A DNA stretch of 27,383 nucleotides from an uncultured Actinomycetes bacterium (GTDB taxonomy: Bacteria > Actinomycetota > Thermoleophilia > Solirubrobacterales > Solirubrobacteraceae), in contig CALAQT010000270.1 of the NCBI GenBank assembly GCA_937888775.1, positions 1 through 27,383 of the forward strand, in the 5' to 3' direction. Position numbers and translations under genes: made by a program. The notes beneath the pieces are model-generated. The model made no database searches and was not told the DNA's origin. It saw only the letters and a program-made list of their open reading frames with translations. Numbering within the stretch: the stretch's first letter is position 1; every line of letters begins with the position of its first letter. Positions 13,973 to 24,376 of this stretch are shown one piece after another.

Positions 13973-14733
13973 GCCGCGACCGTCTTGCCGTCGCGCAACT
14001 CGTAGACGCGGTCAAGGCGCTCGCGCTCGGCGAGCAGGTGCGAGACGATCAGGATCCCCATGCCGTCGTCGCGGCGGCGCTCTGACATCTCCCAGAAGCG
14101 CACGTAGGTCTCCCAGTCAAAGCCCGAGTAGGGCTCATCGAGCAGCAGAAGATCGGGTTCGTGCATCAGTGCCAGCGCGAGGTTCAGCTTCTGGCGCGTC
14201 CCGCCGGAGAGCTCCTCGATGCGGTAGCCGCGGTAGCGCTCGAACTGCAACTCCTCAAGCAGCCCTCCGACCACCCGCTCGCGAGCCTGTTCATCGAGCT
14301 CGTACGCGCGGGCGAACAGCTCGAAGTGCTCATCGACGGTCAGCTTCTCCCACAGCATCGGTGTCTGCGGGCAATAGCCCAGCCGCCCGGGCTGCTCGAC
14401 GCTCCCGCCGTCTCGTGCCAGCAGGCCGACGACGATCCCCATCAGCGTGCTCTTGCCGGAGCCGTTCTCCCCGACCAGGCCGACCAGCTCACCTCGGCAG
14501 ACCATCAGGCTCGCGCCCTTCAGCACCTCGACCGTGCGCCGCCGCGGCCACACGCCGCGGTGAAAGGCCTTCTCTAGACCGCGCACTCGGAGCACGCTGT
14601 CGACGGCGCGCCCCCGACGCACAGACAGTCTCGCCTGTGGGTCTGCGGCGGAGCCGTCCACGTCGACGGCTCGATTGCGGGATGCATCAGCGGCATCGAG
14701 TGGATGGGGGTGCACGGGCAGTCCCTTGGGCAT
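13969..14733 (-). CDS. ABC transporter ATP-binding protein
   Basis: A 254-residue ATPase with all motifs: Walker A GENGSGKS (88-95), Q-loop Gln123 in CPQTPML, signature LSGGTRQKL (175-183), Walker B LLLLDEP (195-201) and H-loop His232 in VSHLL. The first 45 or so residues (HPHPLDAADASRNRAVDVDG...) are not part of the domain. The ATG at 14733 is preceded by GGAGCTGACAGC and directly follows the kinase gene's stop; the domain itself begins near VLRVRGLEKAF, where a GTG could serve as a shorter start. It energises the two downstream permeases. The ATPase-plus-permeases layout recalls NosF/NosY, but the substrate is not determined. Confidence 0.9.
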   Translation of the reverse strand: MPKGLPVHPHPLDAADASRNRAVDVDGSAADPQARLSVRRGRAVDSVLRVRGLEKAFHRGVWPRRRTVEVLKGASLMVCRGELVGLVGENGSGKSTLMGIVVGLLARDGGSVEQPGRLGYCPQTPMLWEKLTVDEHFELFARAYELDEQARERVVGGLLEELQFERYRGYRIEELSGGTRQKLNLALALMHEPDLLLLDEPYSGFDWETYVRFWEMSERRRDDGMGILIVSHLLAERERLDRVYELRDGKTVAA

Positions 14734-14737
14734 GCTG

Positions 14738-16357
14738 TCAGCTCCTGCTTCGTTGGTTGGCGTGCGCCGCACCGAAGCCAGCCATCGCTCCAGCGAGCAG
14801 CGCACCACCGGTCATGAGCCGTGAGCGGCGCCGAAGTGGGGCCGGCGCGTGCATGGCGGGCGATGGCGGTGGGTTGCTCAGCCGGGCCAGGAGTTCGGGA
14901 ATCAGATCCGGCAGATCAAGCGCGGCCTCCAGATACTCAAAGCGGTGCCTCTCAGCGGCCTCCTTCACACCCTGAGGGCTCAGCGAAAGCGCCTCGCGGA
15001 GCTTTGGCCTCACCGGCTCGAGCAGCTCACTGAAGGTCGTCGCGGGCTCGACCAGGCTCGTGGTGGCGTCGATGCCTATGAGCGCTCGCGCGACGAGCAT
15101 CAACTCGCGTGGGAAGATCACGCCGTGGCGCGCGCCAAGCGCGAGCTCTCGAAGCAGCAGCTGCGCCACAGAGCCACGCGAGCTGTCAGCTGCATACCAG
15201 TCCTCGACGACCTCCTCCAGGGCGTCGCGGAAGTGATCCGGGCTCGCTCCCGGCTCCAGCCGCGCCAGGCGCAACAGCTGATCAGCGACCGCATCGTAGT
15301 CCCCTGACACCAACGCCCAGACCATGTATGCGACGTGGCGGCGCTCGCGCGGGCGCAGCCGTCCGAACATCCCGAAGTCCAGGAAGCAAACGCGATTGCC
15401 TGTAAGGAACAGAAGGTTGCCTGGATGCGGATCGGCGTGGAAGAGCCCCAGGCCGAAGAGCTGCTCGACCATCGCCTCGGCACCTATCTCTATAAGCCGA
15501 TCGGGGTCAAGCCCCGCGGCGCGGAGCTCCGGGGCAGGCGCAGGCCGGGCGCCCTCGATGAGCTGCATCGTCAGCACTCGCGCCGTCGTGCGCTCCCGAT
15601 CGACCCAGGGAATCACGATCTGCTCGCTTTTGGCAAATGCCGCGCGCACTCGTAGTGCCGTGCGTGCCTCGATCCGGAAGTCCAGCTCGCGCCGCGTGCT
15701 CTCGGCAAGCTCGGCAATGGCAGCTACCGGGCGGAATCCGAGCGCCTGCGGGCAGCGGCGCTCCAAGCGCCGTGCGAGGAATGCGAGCAGCTCGAGGTCT
15801 CGCTCCATCTGCTCGGCGATCCCGGGGCGCTGTACCTTGACCGCGACTAGCCTGCCGTCCGGCAGCACTGCCCGGTGCACCTGCGAGAGAGAAGCAGCCG
15901 CGAACGGCTCGGGGTCAAACTCGGAGAAGATGCGGTCAAGGGGCCCATCGAGGTCCTCCTCGACGACCCGGCGTGCCTCCGAGCCCGGGAACGGTGCGAC
16001 GTGGTCATGCAGGACGCGCAAGGCGCGGGCGTACTCGAGTGGCACATAGTCCGGGCGCAGCGCCACGATCTGGCCGACCTTCACGAACGTCGGCCCCAGA
16101 CGTTCCAGCACCTGGCAGATCCGCTCCGGCAGCGGCCGACCCATATCGACATGATGCTGACATTGGCGCAGCCGCGTCGCGCAGAGCAGCCGGCAGCTCA
16201 CGGCAACGCAGCTTCGCAACCCGAGTGCCGCTACCAGCCACCCAAACCCACTCGACCACAGTACCGTCGCGATCTCGCAGACGCGCGCGAGCTGCGCCGG
16301 CAAACGCGACCAGCGTCTCATGCGAGCGGCCCAGCGCGCATCGGCGATTCGCGGCAC
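14738..16357 (-). CDS. ABC1/UbiB (AarF)-family atypical kinase
   Basis: A 539-residue member of the ABC1/ADCK/UbiB family, membrane-linked atypical kinases/ATPases acting in quinone or lipid metabolism. Motifs: the KxGQ motif FVKVGQIVALRPD (91-103), the Ala-rich loop AAASLSQVH (153-161) that replaces the usual kinase glycine loop, VAVKVQRPG with Lys174, the catalytic HADPHPGNLL (307-316) and LDFGMFG (326-332, metal-binding). The C-terminus ends in a single hydrophobic helix (RLMTGGALLAGAMAGFGAAHA). The start is GTG 16357; ATG 16321 is an alternative. It lies between ftsH and the ABC transporter genes, an unusual place in a copper operon. Confidence 0.9.
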   Translation of the reverse strand: MPRIADARWAARMRRWSRLPAQLARVCEIATVLWSSGFGWLVAALGLRSCVAVSCRLLCATRLRQCQHHVDMGRPLPERICQVLERLGPTFVKVGQIVALRPDYVPLEYARALRVLHDHVAPFPGSEARRVVEEDLDGPLDRIFSEFDPEPFAAASLSQVHRAVLPDGRLVAVKVQRPGIAEQMERDLELLAFLARRLERRCPQALGFRPVAAIAELAESTRRELDFRIEARTALRVRAAFAKSEQIVIPWVDRERTTARVLTMQLIEGARPAPAPELRAAGLDPDRLIEIGAEAMVEQLFGLGLFHADPHPGNLLFLTGNRVCFLDFGMFGRLRPRERRHVAYMVWALVSGDYDAVADQLLRLARLEPGASPDHFRDALEEVVEDWYAADSSRGSVAQLLLRELALGARHGVIFPRELMLVARALIGIDATTSLVEPATTFSELLEPVRPKLREALSLSPQGVKEAAERHRFEYLEAALDLPDLIPELLARLSNPPPSPAMHAPAPLRRRSRLMTGGALLAGAMAGFGAAHANQRSRS

Positions 16358-16425
16358 AGCAGGTCATCGAGAGCGACCGACCCAGCCGCTCTGCGACGCA
16401 GGTTCCTGCCTGCGCCCGGCATCGT

Positions 16426-18495
16426 CTAGACCCCCGTCGGTTCGGACCGGACGAGCACCTTCGCGTCTGCCGTCGGCGGCGCGGATAGCGCCTCATCGCG
16501 GTGTGTCGGCTGAAGGACGCCAGCGGCCTGATAGGCGTCGGGCTCATCCAGCGTCTCGTGCGCCAGCAGCGCAGCCGCGAGGCTGTCGAGCTGCTCGCGG
16601 TGCTCGCTGAGCGTTCGCAGCGCGCGCTCGTAAGACTCGTCGGTGATCCGCTTGACCTCCTCGTCGATCAGCTCGCGTGTACGCTCGGAGGTCGCGCTGT
16701 CAAAGCCTCCAAATGGCAGCTGCTGCTCGCCCGGTCCGGGTAGCACCGAGACGCGGCCGATCTTCTCCGACATGCCCCAGCGCCCGACCATTTGCCGGGC
16801 GAGGCGCGTTGCCTGCTCGAGGTCGGACTCGGCGCCGGTGGTGATCTCGCCGTAGATCAGCTCCTCTGCGGCGCTGCCGCCGAGCGCCCCGACGATCCGC
16901 CCGCAGAGGTAGCTCTGGCTGTAGCCGTAGCGGTCTGCATCTGGGCTCTGGAAGGTGACGCCGAGAGCGTGTCCGCGGGGGATGATCGAGACCTTGCGCA
17001 CGGGGTCGGCTCCCGGCTCGAGCATCCCCAGCAGCGCGTGCCCGGACTCGTGGTAGGCGGTACGCCTGCGGTCCGCGTCACTGAGCACGATTCGCCTGGC
17101 GGTGCCGAGCACGATCTTCTCCATCGCATCGCTGAAGTCGGCGCGCAGCACCTTCTCGTGATCCAGGCGGGCTGCGGTCAGCGCCGCCTCGTTGACGAGG
17201 TTGCGCAGGTCGGCGCCGACCATGCCCGGGGTGCTGCCCGCGAGCGCGCCCAGGTCGACGTCGTCCCCGAGCGGCACGTGGCGGGTGTGGACCTCCAGGA
17301 TCTTGCGTCGGCCGGCCTGGTCGGGCGGGCTGACCGCGACGCGACGGTCAAAGCGTCCGGGGCGTAGCAGCGCGGGGTCGAGGATCTCAGGGCGGTTGGT
17401 GGCCGCGACGACGATCACGCCCTCGGTTCCGCTGAATCCGTCCATCTCGGTCAGGATCTGGTTGAGCGTCTGCTCGCGCTCGTCGTTGCTGCCTCCCATT
17501 GCGCCCGCCCCGCGTACCCGCCCGATCGCGTCGAGCTCGTCGATGAAGATGATCGCCGGCGCGTCTTTCTTGGCCTGCTCGAACAGGTCCCGTACGCGGC
17601 TCGCGCCGACGCCGACGATCATCTCGACGAACTCCGATGCGGACAATGAGAAGAACGGCACGTCTGCCTCGCCGGCGACCGCCCGCGCCAGGAGTGTCTT
17701 GCCCGTCCCGGGCAGCCCGGTCAGCAGGACACCCCTGGGAATCATTCCGCCGAGACGCCGGTAGCGGTCGGGATCCTTCAGGAACCCGACGACCTCCGCG
17801 AGCTCGTCGGTCGCCTCGTCGATCCCGGCGACGTCGGCGAAGCTCGTCCGCTGTGATGAGGCGTCATAGCGCTTCGCCTTGGACTTCCCGAGACCGCCGA
17901 GCATTCCACCGCCTGCGCTCTTTGCCATGCGGCGCATCATCAGGACGAACAGCCCGACCAGGAGGATCGTGGGTCCGAAGCCGAGCAGCAGCGTCGAGAT
18001 GAGCGAGCTGCCCTTGTCGACCGGTTTTGCGTTGATCGTCACGTTCTTGCTAAGCAGCAGGCCAAGCAGCTGGTCATCGGCAAACGCCGGGCGCTCGGTC
18101 TTGAAGAGGTGCGTCACCTGCCCGCTCCTGCCCGCGGGATAGGTGATGGAGTGCCGGAAGCTGAAGTCGATCGTCTCGCCCTGCGAGCTGACCTCGGCGA
18201 CGTTGCCGGCCTGCGCCTGTGAGCGGAAGTAGCTGTAGGGGACGGTCAGCCGGGGATGCCCGCCCGAGGGGACAGACAGCGCGATGACCCAGTTGACCGT
18301 GAGCAGCGCGACCAGTACCAGCCAGAACACGTTTCCCCCGGGCGGGCGCCGCATGCCACGCGATGCTGCTGGAGTTGAATGCTCACCACGGGCTCCCTCC
18401 ACGCGCCACGGCGGCCGGGGGCGCGGGGGCGGCGTGTCAGCCTGGCGCTGCTGCGGCTCCGGTGAGGAGGTCGCCTGATCGGGCTCGGGACTCAT
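16426..18495 (-). CDS. ftsH: ATP-dependent zinc metalloprotease FtsH
   Basis: A 689-residue FtsH: two N-terminal helices (about 56-75 and 163-187) flanking an extracytoplasmic domain, an AAA module and a zinc protease. Seen motifs: Walker A GLPGTGKT (260-267), Walker [12 protein letters not shown] (315-325), the second region of homology [20 protein letters not shown], and the zinc site HESGH (482-486, usually HEAGH) with the downstream acidic ligand in [12 protein letters not shown]. The Leu in GLPGTGKT, where most FtsH proteins have Pro, is unusual but should keep the P-loop. The N-terminus is extended by about 50 Pro-rich residues. FtsH degrades misassembled membrane proteins. Being 15 bases after the cupredoxin gene it probably belongs to the csoR operon, perhaps as a second, stress-specific FtsH. 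Confidence 0.95.
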   Translation of the reverse strand: MSPEPDQATSSPEPQQRQADTPPPRPRPPWRVEGARGEHSTPAASRGMRRPPGGNVFWLVLVALLTVNWVIALSVPSGGHPRLTVPYSYFRSQAQAGNVAEVSSQGETIDFSFRHSITYPAGRSGQVTHLFKTERPAFADDQLLGLLLSKNVTINAKPVDKGSSLISTLLLGFGPTILLVGLFVLMMRRMAKSAGGGMLGGLGKSKAKRYDASSQRTSFADVAGIDEATDELAEVVGFLKDPDRYRRLGGMIPRGVLLTGLPGTGKTLLARAVAGEADVPFFSLSASEFVEMIVGVGASRVRDLFEQAKKDAPAIIFIDELDAIGRVRGAGAMGGSNDEREQTLNQILTEMDGFSGTEGVIVVAATNRPEILDPALLRPGRFDRRVAVSPPDQAGRRKILEVHTRHVPLGDDVDLGALAGSTPGMVGADLRNLVNEAALTAARLDHEKVLRADFSDAMEKIVLGTARRIVLSDADRRRTAYHESGHALLGMLEPGADPVRKVSIIPRGHALGVTFQSPDADRYGYSQSYLCGRIVGALGGSAAEELIYGEITTGAESDLEQATRLARQMVGRWGMSEKIGRVSVLPGPGEQQLPFGGFDSATSERTRELIDEEVKRITDESYERALRTLSEHREQLDSLAAALLAHETLDEPDAYQAAGVLQPTHRDEALSAPPTADAKVLVRSEPTGV

Positions 18496-18510
18496 GCGCT
18501 CATCGCGATC

Positions 18511-18884
18511 TCAGCGCACGACGATCTTGCCGCGGAGCATGCCCATGCCACAGGTGAACTCATACTCGCCGGGCTGCTCGGGCGTGAACTCGACTGGGAT
18601 CGTCTCGCCCTCCGGGAGCTCGGCCTGGCGGTGAAAGTCAGGCAGCAGCACTTTCTCCGAGCAGGCGGCCGTCTCTTCGCGACGGAAGTTCAGGCGCACC
18701 GGCCTGCCGTGCTCGACGCTGATCACGTCCGGGGTGTAGGCGCCCTTGACGAGGATCAACGTCTCCTGGAAGCCGGATGAGCTCAGCGCGGCCTTCACGC
18801 CCCCGCCGCGCGGTGCCCAGAAGAACCACGCGATCAGTGCGATCAAGCCCGCGCCGGCGACGGTGACGATCAGCTCGGCCGCGC

Positions 18885-18888
<4 letters not shown>
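18511..18888 (-). CDS. membrane-anchored cupredoxin-like protein, paralogue 2
   Basis: A 125-residue protein with an N-terminal membrane helix (about 5-24) and a cupredoxin_1-type domain (about 38-125). [17 protein letters not shown] (69-85) with Cys76 and the loop [14 protein letters not shown] (111-124) with Cys113, Met115 and Met117 are the likely copper ligands. It shares these strands with the protein at 7680-8099. The ATG at 18888 overlaps the copA stop, so the protein is made together with the Cu(I) pump. A reasonable role, by inference, is to accept or sequester copper delivered by CopA outside the membrane. Confidence 0.88.
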
Positions 18889-21208
<2,320 letters not shown>

Positions 21209-21212
<4 letters not shown>

Positions 21213-21502
21213 CGTTTCACCAGCCGGCCGACCGCGCCCATCAGCTCGGTGACCTGCTCGTCGGGGTCCGACGATGTTGCCCCGTCGTTCTGCATGCAGA
21301 CGCGCGCGTGGCCGTCGAGCAGGCCCAGGGCGATCTTCTCGAGCGCCGCCTGGACCGCCGAGATCTGCGTCAAGACGTCGATGCAGTAGCGGTCCTCCTC
21401 GACCATCCGTGCGAGACCTCGCACCTGCCCCTCGACCCGCGTCAGGCGGCCAAGGAGCTGCTGCTTGGAAGCGGTGTAGCCGCGTGTCGGTTGCGTGCTC
21501 AT
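21209..21502 (-). CDS. csoR: CsoR-type copper-sensing repressor
   Basis: A 97-residue all-helical repressor of the CsoR/RcnR family. The Cu(I) ligand set Cys40-His65-Cys69 is intact: [17 protein letters not shown] and [10 protein letters not shown]. This Cys-His-Cys pattern distinguishes CsoR from persulfide sensors (Cys-Cys only) and from RcnR/FrmR. The N-terminal helix [18 protein letters not shown] is the family's DNA-facing helix. The ATG at 21502 is taken because the operator lies immediately upstream; longer frames would start inside or beyond it. Cu(I) binding should release the operator and induce csoR-copA and following genes. Confidence 0.95.
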
Positions 21503-21517
21503 GGCCACCAGTCTACA

Positions 21518-21534
21518 ATACCCCCTGGGGGTAT
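21518..21534. promoter_or_regulatory. CsoR-type operator, perfect palindrome
   Basis: ATACCCCC-T-GGGGGTAT is a perfect 8-1-8 inverted repeat 15 bases upstream of the csoR ATG. It matches the known G-tract/A-T flanked operators of CsoR/RcnR repressors. Sequences just downstream on the minus strand (TATTGT, TAGACT) could serve as a -10, so a bound repressor would block the promoter. The site lies 92 bases before the divergent cyclase-YHS gene and could affect it too. Confidence 0.85.
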
Positions 21535-21626
21535 TTGCCGCAGACGTGGACCGTAGAACGCCGCGGCCTGCCTCCACGAATAGGGGCGACTGCAGAACGC
21601 CCAGCCACTACGCTCGCCCCACCGCG

Positions 21627-22283
21627 ATGTACGCCCAAACCTTCCTGTTCGCCGATCTCGCGGGCTTCACCGCGCTGACTGAGGCGCACGGCGACGAACA
21701 AGCCGCCGATCTCGTCGCGGAGTTCTCGCGCGAGGCCGCGTCGCTGCTGCCGCGACACGCCGGCGAGCAAGTCAAGGCGATCGGTGACGCGCTGATGCTC
21801 AGGGTCCCCGGCGCGGGCGAGGCGATCAGGCTCGGGCTCGAGCTGACCGGCGAGATGATGCCGAATCACGGCTATCCGGCGATTCGCGTCGGCATGCACT
21901 ACGGCCCGGCGCTACGCCGCGGCAGGGACTGGTTCGGGGCGACGGTCAATCTCGCGGCACGCATCTCCGCACTCGCCGGCGGCGGCGAGGTCCTCCTCAG
22001 CGAGTCGACCCGCGACGCTGCCGGCTCGCTCGATGGTGTGCAGCTTCAGGACCGCGGCACTCGCAGGCTGCGCAACATCAGTCAGCCGGTTCGCCTGTTC
22101 GCCGCGGTGTCCCCGGATCGACCGCGTGATGAGGTCCCGATCGATCCGGTCTGCCGGATGGCCGTCGATCCGAACCGCTGCGCCGGCTCACTGATGCACG
22201 AGGGAGTGAGGTACCACTTCTGCTCCCTCGAGTGCGCCGCCCGCTTCGCCGCCTCGCCGGAGGCCTACCTCTCAGGCGCATGA
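21627..22283 (+). CDS. class III nucleotidyl cyclase fused to a YHS metal-binding domain
   Basis: A 218-residue two-domain protein. The N-terminal class III adenylate/guanylate cyclase domain (1-160) begins FLFADLAGFTALTEAHGD with metal-binding Asp10, then VKAIGDALML with Lys50 (adenine-type selectivity) and Asp54, and GATVNLAARIS with transition-state Asn108 and Arg112. All expected catalytic residues are therefore present. The C-terminal YHS domain (173-215) has DPVCRMAV, YHFCSLECAARF and the conserved Cys176, Cys199 and Cys203; YHS domains occur in copper and heavy-metal proteins. No membrane helix is seen, so it is cytoplasmic. The ATG at 21627 is chosen where homology starts. It is divergent from csoR, sharing the operator region, suggesting a metal-responsive cyclic-nucleotide signal (inference). 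Confidence 0.88.
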   Translation: MYAQTFLFADLAGFTALTEAHGDEQAADLVAEFSREAASLLPRHAGEQVKAIGDALMLRVPGAGEAIRLGLELTGEMMPNHGYPAIRVGMHYGPALRRGRDWFGATVNLAARISALAGGGEVLLSESTRDAAGSLDGVQLQDRGTRRLRNISQPVRLFAAVSPDRPRDEVPIDPVCRMAVDPNRCAGSLMHEGVRYHFCSLECAARFAASPEAYLSGA

Positions 22284-22285
22284 GC

Positions 22286-22302
22286 GCCGTCGAGCCGACG
22301 GC
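22286..22302. terminator. hairpin between convergent genes
   Basis: GCCGTCG-AGC-CGACGGC is a perfect seven-base-pair stem with a three-base loop, three bases after the stop of the cyclase-YHS gene and just beyond the 3' end of the convergent SHOCT gene. No T-run follows, as is common for actinobacterial terminators. Its position fits a bidirectional terminator. Confidence 0.5.
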
Positions 22303-22310
22303 CGACCTGC

Positions 22311-22595
22311 TCAGCCGGGGACGCCGGCCGCGCTCGAGGGGGCATGGTCGCCCCGAGCCGCCCGGGCGGCGAGCTTCTCGCGCAGCTGGTCGTACTCGTC
22401 GGAGGCGATGTCACCGCTCGCCAGGCGCCGGTCGAGGATCTCGCGAGCTGCGGCTTCCGGTGCAGGGCTGCCGCCGCCGCGGAGCTCCGAGAGCAGCCAA
22501 GCGAGCGTCCCGGCGATCAACGCGAGGATGATCAGCATGCCGAAGATCGAGAGGATCCATCCCCACGTGCTCATGTGGCTGCCCCAATGCATCAT
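22311..22595 (-). CDS. SHOCT-domain small membrane protein
   Basis: A 94-residue protein: a His/Met/Trp-rich N-terminus (MMHWGSHMSTWGW), one transmembrane helix (about 13-34) and a SHOCT motif, AREILDRRLASGDIASDEYDQL (50-71). The layout and composition match the protein at 5350-5637, so the two are duplicates. The ATG at 22595 (or 22592) follows CGGAGGTGAG and overlaps the stop of the shortened DUF2892-like frame, so the DUF2892-SHOCT order of the 6421-5350 region is repeated here. Function unknown. Confidence 0.8.
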   Translation of the reverse strand: MMHWGSHMSTWGWILSIFGMLIILALIAGTLAWLLSELRGGGSPAPEAAAREILDRRLASGDIASDEYDQLREKLAARAARGDHAPSSAAGVPG

Positions 22596-22708
22596 CGTCG
22601 CTCACCTCCGAGGTCACAGTCGGGCAGGCGCAGCATCACGCCGAGCGCGCCGGTCGCGATGCGGCCGACGCGCTGGACTGGCGTGATGTTGATGGCAGGT
22701 CCTTTCAT
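22592..22708 (-). pseudogene. shortened DUF2892-like frame
   Basis: This 38-codon frame starts MKGPAINITPVQRVGRIATG, closely matching the first 20 residues of the DUF2892-like protein at 6182-6421 (MKRPTINITPPERLARIFLG). It then goes straight to GVMLRLPDCDLGGERR, lacking both hydrophobic helices. An internal deletion is the simplest reading. It may still be translated, since its stop overlaps the SHOCT ATG and could support coupling. No strong ribosome-binding site precedes it. Confidence 0.6.
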
Positions 22709-22723
22709 CGGTTGCGTTTGAGA

Positions 22724-23392
22724 TCAGGAGGAGAGCGGTGTCTCTGCCATCGGCGGGGCTGTTCTTGTGGGCTCCTCGCGTTCGCGCCGGTGTCCGACCT
22801 CGGCTACGCGGTGCCACCAGGACACGCGCTTCTCGATGAGATAGTCAACGCTGAAGCGGCTCGCGCCGGCCTCGTAGTTGAGCGCCAGCAGCGCCAAGAA
22901 CACGACCGCATACATCACGGCAGCGCCGATGTCCGTCGAGGTCGCGTTGTACGGGCCGCCGAAACCCTCAGCGGTTCCCCAGATAGTGAGGCTGAACACC
23001 GCGCCGATGATGTAGATCGACTTGCGCGCGAAGCCGAAGATCAGCGAGAGGGCGATCACGGTCTCGATGACCGCGGTCGCGTAAGCAAAGAGCATCGCGT
23101 GCGGGTGCTGGAGGTTGATCCAGAAGTGGAACCAGTCGTGCATCCATCCGGCCTGGCCTTTTCCCTCTTCCATCACCATCCCCATGAACCCCTGGCGGAA
23201 GCCTGACTGCCACTTGAAACCGGCGTCGATGGCCCAGATCAGGCCGAATCCGATCCGCAGCCCGTCCCTCGCGCGAAAGTTTGCGCGGGCAAGCGTAAGG
23301 GCACGGCCGGCTTTGGAGCTTGCGTTGTGCAGGGGTCCGCTTCCTTCGCTCCTGGAGTGACGCGTTCGGGTAGTTGTGCTTGGGGCATTCAT
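22724..23392 (-). CDS. DoxX-like membrane protein
   Basis: A 222-residue membrane protein with four likely helices (about 43-60, 96-118, 122-140 and 155-173). RDGLRIGFGLIWAIDAGFKW and WGTAEGFGGPYNATSTDIG (138-156) match the DoxX/DoxD-like family, small quinone-linked membrane subunits. The cytoplasmic or external loop after helix 1 holds FRQGFMGMVMEEGKGQ and HDWFHFW, rich in Met and His. The C-terminus is basic and polar. The ATG at 23392 has an optimal ribosome-binding site (GGAGGACCTGCC). It is divergent from the Met-rich protein gene. In related clusters DoxX proteins link thiol or sulfur redox to respiration; here the role is unproven. Confidence 0.8.
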   Translation of the reverse strand: MNAPSTTTRTRHSRSEGSGPLHNASSKAGRALTLARANFRARDGLRIGFGLIWAIDAGFKWQSGFRQGFMGMVMEEGKGQAGWMHDWFHFWINLQHPHAMLFAYATAVIETVIALSLIFGFARKSIYIIGAVFSLTIWGTAEGFGGPYNATSTDIGAAVMYAVVFLALLALNYEAGASRFSVDYLIEKRVSWWHRVAEVGHRREREEPTRTAPPMAETPLSS

Positions 23393-23607
23393 GGCAGGTC
23401 CTCCGGTCCCGGTCACCTCTAAGGATTCTCTCATTTAGTGACGCAGTATCGACGGGCGCGGACCCGACGGCATCGGGGACTTCGGGCACTTCCGCTGCGG
23501 ACTTCTACGCGCCTGGCCGGGTGGTTCCCGACGTTGGCCGGCGCTCCCCGCTGCGCGAGGATGCGATCAATGCAACGCCAACGGATCGCTCGGCACAGGA
23601 GGCCACG
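23393..23607. promoter_or_regulatory. divergent intergenic region
   Basis: These 215 bases separate the DoxX-like gene (minus) from the Met-rich gene (plus) and should contain both promoters. A CGATACTGC on the minus strand (23451-23443) resembles the -10 of the conserved promoters, but no phased TTCAC repeats lie at the required distance. No palindromic operator was recognised. Confidence 0.35.
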
Positions 23608-24291
23608 ATGAACGAGTCCAGTAACGCCAACAGGCTTCTCCGTGCCCTACGAACGCTCACCGTGGCGTTCGCCCTCATGTTCGCGCTCGCAGCACCGGCT
23701 CTGGCATCGGTGACATCCGAGCAGCAGGAAGGCGCCCGAACCCTGAGCGCAGTTCACGAAGGCAAGCTGAAGACCAGCGGCCTCACCAGCACGCAGTACG
23801 AGCATGTCGGGGAGTACCTCATGGGTCAGGCGCTCGGCTCAACGGCCTCCCACGAACGGATGAACACGCTGATGGGCGAGATGATGGGATCGACGGCGGT
23901 CGATCAGATGCACGCCTACCTGGGCCAGCGCTACCTCGGCAACAACGCACAGATCCCGGGCCGCTACGCGCCGATGTACGGGCTGATGGGCATGATGACC
24001 GGCTACCGAAGCGGCTCGATCGCATCGATGATGAGTGGCTACCTCAACGCTCAGAGCCAAAGCACGGGCTCCTACGGAACCATGATGGGATCCGGCAACG
24101 GGAGCACGGGTTACTACGGAACCCAGGCATCCGCCAGCTCAAGCGACGGCTGGCCGACGGGCGCGATCGTCGCCACCGCTGTCCTCGCAGCACTCCTATT
24201 GGGAGGCCTGGTCGCGCTCGCCGTCCCGGCGTTGCGTCGCCGCAGCGGCCGGCCGCCGCGCGGCGGCCCAGCCAGCACACCCGCGCGCTGA
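23608..24291 (+). CDS. secreted Met-rich membrane-anchored protein
   Basis: A 227-residue protein with a signal peptide (basic start, hydrophobic 17-30, ALA cleavage near 33), an extracytoplasmic region and a C-terminal anchor helix (about 184-207) ending in a basic tail. The region 70-160 carries 14 methionines in short clusters: MNTLMGEMMG (85-94), MYGLMGMM (123-130), SMMSGY and TMMGSG. Such Met clusters are typical of extracytoplasmic Cu(I)-binding proteins, so a copper-buffering role is inferred; no named family is recognised. The ATG at 23608 has a strong ribosome-binding site (CAGGAGGCCACG). The linker after 145 is rich in Ser/Gly/Tyr/Thr. Confidence 0.82.
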   Translation: MNESSNANRLLRALRTLTVAFALMFALAAPALASVTSEQQEGARTLSAVHEGKLKTSGLTSTQYEHVGEYLMGQALGSTASHERMNTLMGEMMGSTAVDQMHAYLGQRYLGNNAQIPGRYAPMYGLMGMMTGYRSGSIASMMSGYLNAQSQSTGSYGTMMGSGNGSTGYYGTQASASSSDGWPTGAIVATAVLAALLLGGLVALAVPALRRRSGRPPRGGPASTPAR

Positions 24292-24343
24292 CGCTTGCTC
24301 GCGGCAGCCTGCCTGAAACGACCGCATCAAGGCCCACCGTTTC

Positions 24344-24364
24344 CTCAGCGGCCGACCGGCTGAG
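24344..24364. terminator. possible hairpin between convergent genes
   Basis: CTCAGC and GCTGAG flank a GC-rich loop that can pair further (GG with CC, one bulged G). It sits in the 85-base gap between the convergent Met-rich and His-rich genes. No T-run is seen. Confidence 0.35.
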
Positions 24365-24376
24365 TGGGCGAGCGCG

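Noticed and set aside
12507..14015. One 502-codon frame covering both permeases
   Set aside because: Only its second half has membrane-protein character; the first half is an out-of-frame reading of the first permease, whose own frame (13256-13972) is clearly hydrophobic and ends two bases before the second gene.
23443..23465. CGATACTGC resembling a fourth copy of the conserved promoter
   Set aside because: The TTCA(C) repeats are absent at the required distances (positions about 23462, 23473 and 23495), so only a chance -10-like element remains.
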